64,000 nucleotides of DNA from an uncultured Eisenbergiella sp. (GTDB taxonomy: Bacteria > Bacillota > Clostridia > Lachnospirales > Lachnospiraceae): positions 90,371 through 154,370 of the forward strand of contig CANRGX010000002.1 in NCBI GenBank assembly GCA_947630215.1, given 5' to 3'. Below the pieces are notes generated by a model. That model was given only the letters and a program-made list of their open reading frames with translations, was not told the origin of the DNA and did no database searches. Made by a program: the position numbers and the translations under genes. Positions 35,246 to 44,579 of this stretch are shown in pieces. Within the stretch, counting starts at the first letter, position 1. The number at the start of each line of letters is the position of its first letter.

Positions 35246-35581
35246 ATGCGGGACTTGACCTGTAAGCAGGAGGAAAAACTGTTTTTGCCCTTTATCCGGG
35301 ATACGCTGGACAACCGGACAAAACGGCAGTTTTTAAACCATCTGGATCACTGCGATCAGTGTCTGGAGGAACTGAGCATCCAGTTTCTGGTGACCATCGG
35401 GATGCAGAGACTGGAAAACGGAGATGCTTTCGATTTGAACCGGGAGCTGCGCGGCCGGATCGCGACAGAGCGGCGGCACCTGCATATTCTGGATTCTCTG
35501 CAGGGGGCGCTGTTTGCGGCGCAGGCCATCACCCTTTTGCTTTCCGTTTTAATTTTTCTGATCGTAGTGGTTTCATTCTGA
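35246..35581 (+). CDS. Small anti-sigma-like zinc-finger membrane protein
   Basis: This 111-aa protein has an N-terminal helical region with the pattern HLDHCDQCLEEL near residue 33, which resembles the HxxxCxxC core of putative zinc-finger (zf-HC2) anti-sigma proteins. It ends in one hydrophobic segment (about residues 86-108, AAQAITLLLSVLIFLIVVV). The C-terminal anchor with the finger in the cytoplasm matches anti-sigma topology, but no sigma factor gene is adjacent. It lies between ptsI and polA with short gaps, so it may simply ride in that operon. The function is not established. Confidence 0.6.
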   Translation: MRDLTCKQEEKLFLPFIRDTLDNRTKRQFLNHLDHCDQCLEELSIQFLVTIGMQRLENGDAFDLNRELRGRIATERRHLHILDSLQGALFAAQAITLLLSVLIFLIVVVSF

Positions 35582-35630
35582 CAGGCTGCCGGGACAGCGG
35601 GCGGCAGCGCCCGGACGGGAAAGGAAGCGT

Positions 35631-38315
35631 ATGAGCAGGAAGCTGATCTTATTTGACGGACACAGTATTTTAAACAGGGCCTTTTACGGCGTGCCGGATC
35701 TTTCCACCGCCCAGGGGCTGCACACCAATGCGATTCACGGTTTTTTGAATATCATGTTTCATTTTCTGGAACAGGAGACGCCGGATTATCTGGTGGTGGC
35801 CTTCGATGTGAAGGCGCCTACGTTTCGGCATGAACTCTATGAGGCGTATAAGGGGACGCGCAAGCCCATGCCCCAGGAACTGCACGAGCAGGTGCCCGTG
35901 ATGAAAGAGGTGCTGCAGGCCATGGGCATCTGTACGGTGGAACAGCCGGGGCTGGAGGCCGACGATATTCTGGGTACGCTGGCGAAACGGGCGGAAGCGG
36001 AGGGCATGGAGGTGTCTCTGGTATCGGGGGATCGGGATCTTTTGCAGATCGCCACGGACCGGATCAAGATCCGCATTCCCAAAACCAAAGGCGGCCGCAC
36101 CGAGGTGGAGGATTATTACGCGCAGGATGTGGTAGAAAAGTACGGCGTTACGCCTGCCGTGTTCATCGATATGAAAGCGCTGATGGGAGATACGGCGGAC
36201 AATATTCCCGGCGTGCCCCGGATCGGGGAAAAAACGGCGGCCGATCTGCTGATTCAGTACGGCAGTCTGGACGGTCTCTATGCCCATGTGCAGGAGGTAT
36301 CAAAGAAGGCGATTCGGGAATCTCTGGTGGAAAACCGCGATCTGGCCTATCTGAGCCGGACGCTGGCGGCCATCCGCGTGGACTGCCCCCTGGCCCTGGA
36401 TTGGGAGCAGGCCCGGGTGAAGGATTTTTATACGCCAAAGGCCTACGAGCTGTTCCAGAAGCTGGAGTTTAAGAGTATGCTGAGCCGTTTTGAGGCGGCC
36501 GTGCCCAAAAACGCGATTTCGGACTGCTTTGTGCAAATCGACGATCCTGCCGGGGCAGAACGGGTTTGGGAAGCGGCGCTGGCGGCGGAGCGCGCAGCGT
36601 TTTGCCTGCTGGGAGACAAAACAAGGGAGGAGACGGCGGCCCTTTCCCTCTGCCTGGGAGAAGACAAAGTCTATGTGCTCCTGGCGCAGGGAGAGCTGAC
36701 CGGGGCCAGCCTTTGGCGGCAGCTGTCCCGTCTCTACAGGCAGGGAGGGGAGCTTTGCACCTTTTCTGTAAAAAACGCGTACCGGGCGCTGCTGGACGGG
36801 GAAGGGGGAGAAGAAGCGGCGGAAGGAAAGCGGGGCGTCTGCGGCGAAAAGGGGCTGTTTGACGTTTCCGTGGCCGCCTATCTGCTCAACCCCCTCAAAA
36901 GCGACCGGGAGATTGAGGATGTGGCGCGGGAATTTCTGGATCTTTCCCTGCCCGGCAGAAAACAGCTTTTTGAAAAGCTGACGTTTGTCCAGGCGGCGCA
37001 GCAGAAGCCGGAAGTGTTTGTTTCCTATGCCGGGTACTGCGCCTATACCTGTTATATGGCGCAGGAAAAGCTGAAAAAAAAGCTGCAGGACGAGGGCATG
37101 TGGAAGCTGTTTTCCGAAATCGAGATGCCGCTGACCCGCGTGCTCTATGAGATGGAGAAGGAAGGCGTCGCCGTCCGCCGCGAGGAACTGAAAGCCTACG
37201 GAGAGGCGCTGGTGGGTCGGATTGGCGAATTGGAAAAGGCCATCCACGAGGCGGCGGGACAGCCCTTTAATATCAATTCGCCCAAACAGCTGGGCGAGAT
37301 TCTGTTTGAACGGCTGGGCCTAAAGGGCGGGAAGAAGACCAAAACCGGTTATTCCACCGCTGCGGACGTCCTGGAACGCCTGGCGCCGGAGCACCCCATT
37401 GTGGCGGACATCCTGGAATACAGGGGACTGACCAAGCTCAAGTCCACCTATGCGGACGGGCTGGCAGATTATATCGGGGAGGACGGCAGGATACACACCT
37501 CCTTCAATCAGACCATTACGGCCACGGGACGCATCAGCTCCACGGAGCCCAATCTGCAGAACATTCCCATGCGCACCCCGCTGGGCCGCCGGATCCGCAG
37601 GGTTTTTGTGCCCCGGGAAGGCTATCTGTTCACGGACGCGGACTATTCGCAGATCGAACTGCGCGTCATGGCCCATATTTCCGGGGATCCCCAGCTCATC
37701 GAAGCCTATAAAAGCGACGCGGACATCCACCGCATCACCGCCGCCAAGGTGTTTCATACGCCGCCGGAGGAGGTGACGGATCTGCAGAGACGGAACGCCA
37801 AGGCCGTCAATTTCGGTATCCTCTATGGCATCAGTTCCTTCGGTCTCAGCCAGGATCTGAATATTTCCCGCAAGGAATCCGAGACCTATATCCGGCAGTA
37901 TTTTGAGACTTATCCGGGCGTGAAGCAGTTTTTGGACAGGCAGGTGGAGCAGGCCAAGGAGAAGGGCTATGTGACCACCATGTTCGGCCGGCGCCGGCCG
38001 ATCCCGGAATTAAAGAACGGCAATTTCATGCAGCGCTCCTTTGGGGAGCGGGTGGCCATGAATTCCCCGATCCAGGGGACTGCCGCGGATATTATTAAAA
38101 TCGCCATGATCCGCGTGTGGGCGGAACTGAAGGAACGGGGATTCAAATCCAGGCTGATTTTGCAGATTCACGATGAACTTCTGATCGAAACGGATCGCAG
38201 CGAGCAGGAGGAAGTGAAAGAACTGCTCATCCGGCAGATGACGCACGCAGCCGATCTGTCCGTATCGCTGGAGGTGGATCTGCATACGGGGGAAAACTGG
38301 TACGACGCCAAGTGA
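35631..38315 (+). CDS. polA: DNA polymerase I
   Basis: The 894-aa repair and Okazaki-fragment polymerase has three domains. The 5'-3' exonuclease (about 1-290) contains FDVKAPTFRHELYEAYKGTR and EADDILGTLA. The 3'-5' exonuclease-like domain (about 300-480) shows AAFCLLGD where an active enzyme has an Asp-x-Glu motif, so proofreading is probably lost, as in Bacillus. The polymerase (about 490-894) has motif A DADYSQIELR, motif B RRNAKAVNFGILYG and motif C QIHDELL. GGAAAGGAAG precedes the start, and coaE follows after 40 bp. Confidence 0.97.
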   Translation: MSRKLILFDGHSILNRAFYGVPDLSTAQGLHTNAIHGFLNIMFHFLEQETPDYLVVAFDVKAPTFRHELYEAYKGTRKPMPQELHEQVPVMKEVLQAMGICTVEQPGLEADDILGTLAKRAEAEGMEVSLVSGDRDLLQIATDRIKIRIPKTKGGRTEVEDYYAQDVVEKYGVTPAVFIDMKALMGDTADNIPGVPRIGEKTAADLLIQYGSLDGLYAHVQEVSKKAIRESLVENRDLAYLSRTLAAIRVDCPLALDWEQARVKDFYTPKAYELFQKLEFKSMLSRFEAAVPKNAISDCFVQIDDPAGAERVWEAALAAERAAFCLLGDKTREETAALSLCLGEDKVYVLLAQGELTGASLWRQLSRLYRQGGELCTFSVKNAYRALLDGEGGEEAAEGKRGVCGEKGLFDVSVAAYLLNPLKSDREIEDVAREFLDLSLPGRKQLFEKLTFVQAAQQKPEVFVSYAGYCAYTCYMAQEKLKKKLQDEGMWKLFSEIEMPLTRVLYEMEKEGVAVRREELKAYGEALVGRIGELEKAIHEAAGQPFNINSPKQLGEILFERLGLKGGKKTKTGYSTAADVLERLAPEHPIVADILEYRGLTKLKSTYADGLADYIGEDGRIHTSFNQTITATGRISSTEPNLQNIPMRTPLGRRIRRVFVPREGYLFTDADYSQIELRVMAHISGDPQLIEAYKSDADIHRITAAKVFHTPPEEVTDLQRRNAKAVNFGILYGISSFGLSQDLNISRKESETYIRQYFETYPGVKQFLDRQVEQAKEKGYVTTMFGRRRPIPELKNGNFMQRSFGERVAMNSPIQGTAADIIKIAMIRVWAELKERGFKSRLILQIHDELLIETDRSEQEEVKELLIRQMTHAADLSVSLEVDLHTGENWYDAK

Positions 38316-38355
38316 AAGCCATGTGTTTTCCGGCGAAAGCAGGGATGGAAAAAGG

Positions 38356-38961
38356 ATGAAGACCATCGGGATGACGGGAGGCGTGGGAGCAGGAAAGACC
38401 CAGGTGCTCTCTTACATAGAAAAACACTGTAACTGCCGCGTGCTGCTGGCGGATCTGGCCGCTCACGCCGTGGAACAGCCGGGACAGCCCTGTTACGACA
38501 GGCTCCTTTCCCTGCTGGGAGAAGGGATTTTGCGCGGAGATGGGGAAATCGACCGAGGGAAAATGGCGGCGCTCATTTTCGCGGACGCCGGACTGCTGGC
38601 AGAGGTGAATGCCGTGGTGCATCCGGCCGTCAAGACGTATATTCTGGAGGAAATCGACGCGGAAAAAAAGCGCGGGCTTCTGGACGCTTTTTTTGTGGAG
38701 GCCGCTCTGCTGATAGAGGACGGTTACGGGCAGATTCTGGACGAACTGTGGTATGTCCGTGCCAATCGGGACGTGCGCGCCCAACGTCTGCGCACTTCCC
38801 GGCAGTATTCCGAGGAGAAGATAGCACAGATTTTTGCCAGTCAGCTGGCGGAGGAGGATTTTCTTGCCCACTGCAAAGTTGTGATTGACAACAGCGGGAG
38901 TTTAGCGGATACTTACAGGCAGATAGACGACAGACTGAAGGAAGCGGGCTTATACAGATGA
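38356..38961 (+). CDS. coaE: Dephospho-CoA kinase
   Basis: The 201-aa P-loop kinase phosphorylates dephospho-CoA in the last step of CoA synthesis. The P-loop is GMTGGVGAGKTQVL at residues 5-18, the DXD-like LLADLAAHA is near 35, and FFVEAALLIEDG near 112 is the typical Walker-B-like region. I placed the start at 38356, which gives the normal N terminus. The stop overlaps the next start by 4 bp (ATGA). The polA-coaE order recurs in many Firmicutes. Confidence 0.93.
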   Translation: MKTIGMTGGVGAGKTQVLSYIEKHCNCRVLLADLAAHAVEQPGQPCYDRLLSLLGEGILRGDGEIDRGKMAALIFADAGLLAEVNAVVHPAVKTYILEEIDAEKKRGLLDAFFVEAALLIEDGYGQILDELWYVRANRDVRAQRLRTSRQYSEEKIAQIFASQLAEEDFLAHCKVVIDNSGSLADTYRQIDDRLKEAGLYR

Positions 38962-39755
38962 GATTGTGCAGCATTGCCAGCGGGAGCAGCGGAAACTGCA
39001 TTTATGCGGGGACGGATACGACGCACGTGCTGGTGGACGTGGGCGTAAGCAGAAAACGGGTGGAAGAAGGACTGGCGGATCTGGAACTGTCCGGGCAGGA
39101 TATCGACGGGATTCTGGTGACCCACGAACACAGCGATCATATCGGCGGCCTTGGCGTCTTTTGCCGGAAGTACCACACGCCCATCTACGCGACGGCGGGC
39201 ACCATAGCGCAGTTGAAGAACTGCCGGGGACTGGGGAAGCTGCCGGAGGAGCTGCTGGTTGAGGTAACGCCCGACGAGGCGTTTTCCATCAAGGATCTGA
39301 CGGTCAATCCGATGCATATTTCCCATGACGCGGCCCAGCCCGTGGCCTACCGCCTTTCCCACGCGGGAAAGCGGGCGGCCATCTGCACCGATCTGGGCGT
39401 CTATAACGACTATACGGTGGAGTGTCTGCGGGGCATGGACGTGCTTTTGCTGGAAGCCAATCACGACGTACATATGCTGCAGGCCGGGAGCTATCCCTAT
39501 TATCTCAAACAGCGCATCCTGGGGAACCGCGGCCATCTTTCCAACGAGAATGCCGGGAGACTGTTGTCCGCCGTACTGCACGACGGGCTGCAGCGGGTGG
39601 TGCTGGGGCATTTGAGCAAGGAGAACAACCTGCCGGAACTGGCTTACGAAACGGTGCGGCTGGAGATCGATCTGGCGGATACGCCATACCGGGCCGGCGA
39701 TTTTCCGATTCAGATCGCCAGTCGTGACCACAGATCGGAGCCAATCCGGTTTTAA
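38958..39755 (+). CDS. Metallo-beta-lactamase fold hydrolase, YycJ/VicX-like
   Basis: This 265-aa cytosolic hydrolase has the metal-binding motif VTHEHSDHIGGL near residue 54, a second ligand His in MHISHDAAQPV near 117, Asp in ICTDLG near 138, and LGHLSKENN near 215. The N-terminal LCSIASGSSGNCIYA is characteristic of the YycJ family, linked elsewhere to DNA mismatch repair or wall homeostasis. It overlaps coaE by 4 bp. There is no walKR operon beside it, so the usual yyc context is absent. Confidence 0.88.
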   Translation: MRLCSIASGSSGNCIYAGTDTTHVLVDVGVSRKRVEEGLADLELSGQDIDGILVTHEHSDHIGGLGVFCRKYHTPIYATAGTIAQLKNCRGLGKLPEELLVEVTPDEAFSIKDLTVNPMHISHDAAQPVAYRLSHAGKRAAICTDLGVYNDYTVECLRGMDVLLLEANHDVHMLQAGSYPYYLKQRILGNRGHLSNENAGRLLSAVLHDGLQRVVLGHLSKENNLPELAYETVRLEIDLADTPYRAGDFPIQIASRDHRSEPIRF

Positions 39756-39818
39756 AGGCGTTAGGACAGGAGCATATTTTGATACAAAAGCCGCCGGGCG
39801 GCAGAACGGGGAGCAAAG

Positions 39819-40091
39819 ATGAAAAAAGCGATTATAACGGTAGTGGGACAGGATACGGTGGGGATCATCGCAAAGGTCTGCACCTATCTGGCGGACAATG
39901 AGATCAACATTCTGGACATTTCCCAGACGATTGTGCAGGGGTATTTCAATATGATGATGATAGTGGATCGCAGCGCGTCAAAGAAGCACTTTGCGGATGT
40001 GGCGGCGGAGCTGGAAGAACTGGGCACACAGATCGGGGTTGTCATCAAGTGCCAGCGGGAAGAAATTTTCGCACAGATGCACAGAATTTGA
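39819..40091 (+). CDS. ACT-domain protein (UPF0237 type)
   Basis: This 90-aa protein consists of a single ACT domain: [33 protein letters not shown] holds the first strand and helix with the ligand-binding Gly. It belongs to the UPF0237 group, which almost always precedes a DUF711/UPF0210 gene, as here with a 11-bp gap. A small-molecule (perhaps amino acid) sensor that regulates its partner is plausible, but unproven. Confidence 0.9.
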   Translation: MKKAIITVVGQDTVGIIAKVCTYLADNEINILDISQTIVQGYFNMMMIVDRSASKKHFADVAAELEELGTQIGVVIKCQREEIFAQMHRI

Positions 40092-40102
40092 CGGAGGGCC
40101 GG

Positions 40103-41467
40103 ATGATCAATCTTTATGAAGTCGAAGAAACCAACAAGATGGTGGAGCAGGAAAATCTGGACGTGCGCACCATCACCCTGGGCATCAGTCTTTTGGACTG
40201 CGTGGATGCCGATCTGGATCGCTGTCTGGACAAGATCTATCAAAAGATCACCGTATCCGCCAGGGATCTGGTAAAGACCGGGGAAGAAATCGCCCGGGAG
40301 TTTGGCGTGCCGATTATTAACAAGCGGATATCCGTGACCCCCATCGCGCTGGTGGGAGCGGCGGCCTGCAGGACGACGGAGGATTTTGCCAGGATTGCGG
40401 ACACGCTGGATCGGGCGGCCCATACGGTAGGCGTCAATTTTATCGGCGGCTATTCCGCTGTGGTCAGCAAGGGCATGACCCCGGCGGACGAACTTTTGAT
40501 CCGTTCCATTCCGCTGGCGCTGTCACGGACAGAGCGGGTGTGCAGTTCCGTCAACGTGGGTTCCACCCGGTGCGGTATCGATATGGACGCGGTGAAGCTG
40601 ATGGGGGAGATCATACGGGAAACGGCGGAGCGCACGGCCGGCCAGGATTCCCTTGGCTGCGCCAAGCTGGTGGTGTTTTGCAACGCCCCGGACGACAATC
40701 CGTTTATGGCGGGGGCGTTTCACGGCGTGACAGAGGGGGATATTGTCATCAATGTGGGCGTCAGCGGCCCCGGCGTGGTCAAGACCGCCATAGAAAAGGT
40801 GCGGGGAGAGAACTTTGAGACGCTGTGTGAAACCATCAAAAAAACGGCGTTCAAAGTGACCCGTGTGGGACAGCTGGTGGCCAAAGAGGCCTCCCGGCGG
40901 CTGGGCGTCCCTTTCGGCATTGTGGATTTGTCCCTGGCGCCTACGCCGGCCATCGGGGATTCCGTGGCGGAGATTCTGTGTGAAATGGGGCTGGAGCATG
41001 TGGGCGCGCCGGGTACTACGGCGGCACTGGCGCTTCTAAACGATCAGGTGAAAAAGGGAGGCGTGATGGCCTCCTCCTATGTGGGCGGATTGAGCGGCGC
41101 ATTTATTCCGGTCAGCGAGGATCAGGGCATGATCGACGCGGTCAGCGCCGGGGCGCTGACGCTGGAGAAGCTGGAGGCCATGACCTGCGTCTGTTCCGTC
41201 GGTCTGGATATGATCGCCATTCCCGGGGACGTCAGTGCGGCGTCCATTTCCGGCATCATTGCGGACGAAATGGCCATCGGGATGGTCAATCAGAAGACGA
41301 CGGCGGTGCGGTTGATTCCGGTCATCGGCAAGGGCGTGGGAGAGACGGTGGAGTTCGGCGGTCTTTTGGGCCATGCACCGATTATGGCGGTGAATCCCTT
41401 CGGGTGCGAGACGTTTATCAGACGGGGCGGAAGAATACCGGCTCCGATCCACAGTTTTAAGAACTGA
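40103..41467 (+). CDS. PFL-like family protein (DUF711/UPF0210)
   Basis: The 454-aa protein of the DUF711 family is structurally related to pyruvate formate-lyase-like barrels, although no glycyl radical motif (RVxGY-like) is seen. Conserved-looking segments are [19 protein letters not shown] near residue 113, [16 protein letters not shown] near 217, and a C-terminal [24 protein letters not shown]. The ACT-domain partner lies just upstream with coupled spacing. The reaction is unknown to me. The start at 40103 follows GGAGGG. Confidence 0.88.
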   Translation: MINLYEVEETNKMVEQENLDVRTITLGISLLDCVDADLDRCLDKIYQKITVSARDLVKTGEEIAREFGVPIINKRISVTPIALVGAAACRTTEDFARIADTLDRAAHTVGVNFIGGYSAVVSKGMTPADELLIRSIPLALSRTERVCSSVNVGSTRCGIDMDAVKLMGEIIRETAERTAGQDSLGCAKLVVFCNAPDDNPFMAGAFHGVTEGDIVINVGVSGPGVVKTAIEKVRGENFETLCETIKKTAFKVTRVGQLVAKEASRRLGVPFGIVDLSLAPTPAIGDSVAEILCEMGLEHVGAPGTTAALALLNDQVKKGGVMASSYVGGLSGAFIPVSEDQGMIDAVSAGALTLEKLEAMTCVCSVGLDMIAIPGDVSAASISGIIADEMAIGMVNQKTTAVRLIPVIGKGVGETVEFGGLLGHAPIMAVNPFGCETFIRRGGRIPAPIHSFKN

Positions 41468-41483
41468 CGGTTGGACAAAACAG

Positions 41484-42872
41484 ATGGGACAAAGAGAAAA
41501 GGAATACAGGACGCCCTCGGGGAGCCGTCCGAAAGTACAGGATATGACCAGAGGTCCGGTGGTGCGGCCTCTGGTCAGCTTTACGATCCCGCTGGTTTTG
41601 GGAAATCTTTTTCAGCTTTTGTATAATGCCGTGGATTCCGCCGTGGTGGGACGGTTCGTGGGAGAAGACGCGCTGGCGGCGGTAGGGACTGCCACGCCTG
41701 TCATGAATATGGTCATTTTGCTGATCAGCGGATTGTGTATGGGGGCGGGCATTCTGATGAGCTCCTATTACGGCGCCAAAGAGTATGAGGTGCTGCGCCG
41801 CCAGATTGGCACCACGATGCTGGCGGGATCCGCGTTTTCTGTGGGGCTTTCCGTCCTGATGCTTCTTTTGGCGCGTCCGATTCTGCTTCTGATCCGGGTG
41901 CCCGCCCGGGTGATTCCCCAGGCGCAGCTCTATTTGTCCATCGTCTTTTTGGGAACTTTGTTCACCTTTCTTTACAATTTGCTGGCCAATACCCTGCGCG
42001 CACTGGGAGACAGCAAAACGCCGCTGTATTTTCTGGTGCTGTGCGCCATTTTGAACGGGACTCTCGATCTGCTCCTGGTGGCCGTCCTTTCCTGGGGAGT
42101 GGCGGGCAGCGCTGTGGCCACGGTGGCAAGCCAGGCGGTCAGCTGTCTGCTGTGTCTGCTTTACATCCGAAAACGGGTACCGCTGTTAAATCTGGGCAGA
42201 CAGTGGCTGGTATGGGACCGGTCGCTTCTCAAAAAGACCGTTGCCTTCAGCAGTACCAGCGCCATGCAGCAGATGTGCCTGCAGCTGGGCAAAACCGTCA
42301 TCCAGGCGGTGGTAAATACCCAGGGCGTCAGTGTGATGGCCGCTTTTGCCGCTGTGAACCGGGTGGATGATTTTGCCTATACGCCGCAGCAGAACATCGG
42401 CCACGCCATGACCACTTTCATCGCGCAGAATCAGGGAGCGGGACATCGGGATCGGATCCGGAAAGGATTTGCCGGCGGTCTTCTCATCGAAGCGGTCTAT
42501 TCCATCCTGCTGCTTTGTTTTATCTATCTGGCGGCGCCGCAGATTATGGGGTGGTTTGTCAAAAAAGGAGAAACCCAGGTGATCGATCTGGGCGTGTCCT
42601 ATCTGCACTTGATTGCGGCCATGTATCTGCTGCCTGCCCTGACCAACGGCATTCAGGGATTTTTCCGCGGAATCGGGGATCTGAAAGTCACCCTGCAGAG
42701 CACGTTTATGAATATGCTGGGCAGGGTGACGGCTGTGATTGTGCTGGTATATGGATTTTCCGTGGGATTTGTCAGTCTGGCCTGGGCAAACCTGGCCGGC
42801 TGGATTGTGATGCTCCTGTTTGAAACGCCGCTGCTGGTGCGCCAGCTGCGGTCCGGCCTTACCCGGTTATGA
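41484..42872 (+). CDS. MATE family efflux transporter (second copy)
   Basis: This 462-aa, about 12-helix MATE transporter contains RGPVVRPLVSFTIPLVLGNLFQLLYNAVDSAVVGRFVG at the N terminus and a matching second-half repeat. A cytosolic N-terminal tail of about 25 polar residues precedes the first helix. It starts 16 bp after the DUF711 gene with only a weak GGTTGGA site, so it may depend on co-transcription and coupling. The last 14 bp overlap the convergent tmcAL gene. The substrate is unknown. Confidence 0.92.
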   Translation: MGQREKEYRTPSGSRPKVQDMTRGPVVRPLVSFTIPLVLGNLFQLLYNAVDSAVVGRFVGEDALAAVGTATPVMNMVILLISGLCMGAGILMSSYYGAKEYEVLRRQIGTTMLAGSAFSVGLSVLMLLLARPILLLIRVPARVIPQAQLYLSIVFLGTLFTFLYNLLANTLRALGDSKTPLYFLVLCAILNGTLDLLLVAVLSWGVAGSAVATVASQAVSCLLCLLYIRKRVPLLNLGRQWLVWDRSLLKKTVAFSSTSAMQQMCLQLGKTVIQAVVNTQGVSVMAAFAAVNRVDDFAYTPQQNIGHAMTTFIAQNQGAGHRDRIRKGFAGGLLIEAVYSILLLCFIYLAAPQIMGWFVKKGETQVIDLGVSYLHLIAAMYLLPALTNGIQGFFRGIGDLKVTLQSTFMNMLGRVTAVIVLVYGFSVGFVSLAWANLAGWIVMLLFETPLLVRQLRSGLTRL

Positions 42873-44166
42873 TGACCGGCCCCCGGGAGATTTCGGGACG
42901 CATGGCGCGGCGCTGTCTGTCGGCCAGAACCCCTTCGTAAATTTCGGCGGCCAGAATATCCTTTTCCAGCATTTCCAGGGCGCTGCCCGAAAGCGACCGG
43001 ACAGCGTCCGCCAGTTTTGTAAGAAGCGGGAGAGCGCTGCTTTTGCGGACGGCGGAAAGGAGCGGTGCCGCCGTTTTTTGGAACCCCAGAATGCGGGCGT
43101 AGGAGACGTAACCGCTGTCGCGGGCCTGCTGCAGCTGATCCGCGGTGACGGAGAGCAGGATGTGGCAGAGCGCACGGCTGACGCGGCTGTAAGTGATTTC
43201 CCTGGATTTGAGCTGGCTGCACAGGTCGTTCCAGTCCTGGAACTGTGTGCGGCCTTTTTTTATTTTGTCCGCAAGGGATCGGGAGACGTCCGCGTAGCGC
43301 ACAAAAGCTCCTCCGGGCTCCGTCAGCAGCCGGTAGCGCAGTTCCCTTGAAAAATCGGCGGGAAACAGACAGGCGTCTTTGGAGAGAAGTTCGGCAAAGA
43401 GGGGAAGATGCTGCGGCAAAACCGCGCTTTTGAGCAGATTCAACTGCCCGTCCTGCCCAAAATCGGAAGAACGCCCGCTCTCGCTATGGGCGCGGGAGAG
43501 CAGACAGCGCAGGGCCAGGGCGGAGGGGAAGGAGAGAGCGTCTTTATCCGATCCGGGTGCCCAGCTGCTTTCCAGGTAAGCGTCTCCCTTCCGCTCCATC
43601 GTCACCGGCTCAATGGAACTGTGGAAGCGGGAAAGCGCCAGACAGTATTCCAGCCCCAGGATATTGTTGGGCGCCGTAAAGAAATCCTCGGGCAGATCGG
43701 TCAGATCTGCCCGGGCGGTTTGCAGCAGGGCATGGGATCGTGCCATCGGGTAAGAGAGCCCTTTTTTTTGTCCTTCCCGCAGCAGGGTGCGAAACGCCGG
43801 AGATTCCCGGACAAGCTCGTCCGCCGCTGTCTGAAAGCACCGGATTTGCCCGCATTCGCTCCCAAAGCATAAAAAGTCTACGCAGTGCAGCTGATCCAGC
43901 AGACGGACGGCGCCCGCCGCAAAGTCTCCGGCGCTGCCTGTGGCAAACGGCACCGGCAGTTCCAGCACCAGATCCGCGCCGCCCGTCAGGGCCATGTGCG
44001 TCCGTTCGTATTTGTCGAAAAGCGCCGGCTCTCCGCGCTGCACAAAATCCCCGCTCATGACGACGATGATATAGTCCGCTCCCGTCAGCTGCCTGGTCAG
44101 GTCCAGATGGCGGGCGTGGCCGGTGTGAAAGGGATTGTATTCCGCTATGATGCCTGCAATTTTCAT
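42859..44166 (-). CDS. tmcAL: tRNA(Met) cytidine acetate ligase
   Basis: This 435-aa protein of the YlbM/TmcAL family makes N4-acetylcytidine in elongator tRNA-Met, using acetate and ATP. The nucleotidyltransferase N terminus MKIAGIIAEYNPFHTGH holds the HxGH-type motif, followed by VVMSGDFVQRGEPAL near residue 36 and APNNILGLEYC near 172. Acetate dependence makes its position next to pta-ackA notable. The start at 44166 follows AAAGGAG; an upstream in-frame extension runs into the shared promoter region. It overlaps the convergent MATE gene by 14 bp. Confidence 0.92.
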   Translation of the reverse strand: MKIAGIIAEYNPFHTGHARHLDLTRQLTGADYIIVVMSGDFVQRGEPALFDKYERTHMALTGGADLVLELPVPFATGSAGDFAAGAVRLLDQLHCVDFLCFGSECGQIRCFQTAADELVRESPAFRTLLREGQKKGLSYPMARSHALLQTARADLTDLPEDFFTAPNNILGLEYCLALSRFHSSIEPVTMERKGDAYLESSWAPGSDKDALSFPSALALRCLLSRAHSESGRSSDFGQDGQLNLLKSAVLPQHLPLFAELLSKDACLFPADFSRELRYRLLTEPGGAFVRYADVSRSLADKIKKGRTQFQDWNDLCSQLKSREITYSRVSRALCHILLSVTADQLQQARDSGYVSYARILGFQKTAAPLLSAVRKSSALPLLTKLADAVRSLSGSALEMLEKDILAAEIYEGVLADRQRRAMRPEISRGPVIITG

Positions 44167-44220
44167 GGGTGGCTCCTTTGCAGAAACGCCGGTTTTTGCT
44201 GCCCGGCAATTCTTAAAACC

Positions 44221-44226
44221 ATTATA
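44221..44226 (-). promoter_or_regulatory. -10 box of tmcAL
   Basis: Perfect TATAAT on the minus strand 55 bp upstream of the start; the -35 region is not convincing. Confidence 0.45.
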
Positions 44227-44304
44227 GCGGCGGCAGCGCAAATTGGCTAGTCCCTGCGCGGGGTTTTGTGCGGAAACGGCGGTTTTTCTGACCGGGCCGG
44301 AAGA

Positions 44305-44322
44305 TGAAGTAAGCGCTTTCAC
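44305..44322. promoter_or_regulatory. cre-like site (CcpA) upstream of pta
   Basis: Read on the minus strand, TGAAAGCGCTTAC matches the catabolite-responsive consensus TGAAARCGYTTWC at every position. It lies about 165 bp upstream of the mapped pta promoter and about 140 bp from tmcAL. In Bacillus, CcpA activates pta and ackA from upstream cre sites. Confidence 0.75.
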
Positions 44323-44460
44323 CCGGAATGGGGCATACTTTGCCAAAATATGCACGAGGTTGCCGGAACTTTTGCCAAAGAAAAGAAATCCGGTTGGGGA
44401 AATTGGCCGCGCAAAGAAAAAATTGTGCTTTATTTTGTGCAATTTTTCTAGAAAAACAAC

Positions 44461-44489
44461 TTGTATACAATTTCGCAAAATGGTATGAT
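44461..44489 (+). promoter_or_regulatory. Promoter of pta-ackA
   Basis: TTGTAT and TATGAT with 17-bp spacing, about 90 bp before the pta start. Confidence 0.6.
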
Positions 44490-44497
44490 GTAAGTAG

Positions 44498-44529
44498 TTA
44501 CAGATCGCAGCGATTACAGATCGCAGCGC
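44498..44529 (+). repeat. 16-bp tandem repeat in the pta leader
   Basis: TTACAGATCGCAGCGA is followed directly by a second copy that differs only in the last base. It begins about 8 bp after the -10 box, at the predicted 5' end of the mRNA. Confidence 0.85.
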
Positions 44530-44579
44530 AAAGGCGATTCTGTGAGAATAGAACGGAAAAGAAAGGAGAACACGGGGAT

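Larger units (their letters stand above)
44167..44579. other. Divergent control region between tmcAL and pta
   Basis: This 413-bp stretch contains no gene. It holds the tmcAL -10 box on the minus strand, a cre-like palindrome in the middle, the pta promoter, a 16-bp tandem repeat just after the predicted pta start site, and the pta ribosome binding site (AAAGGAG). Confidence 0.75.
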
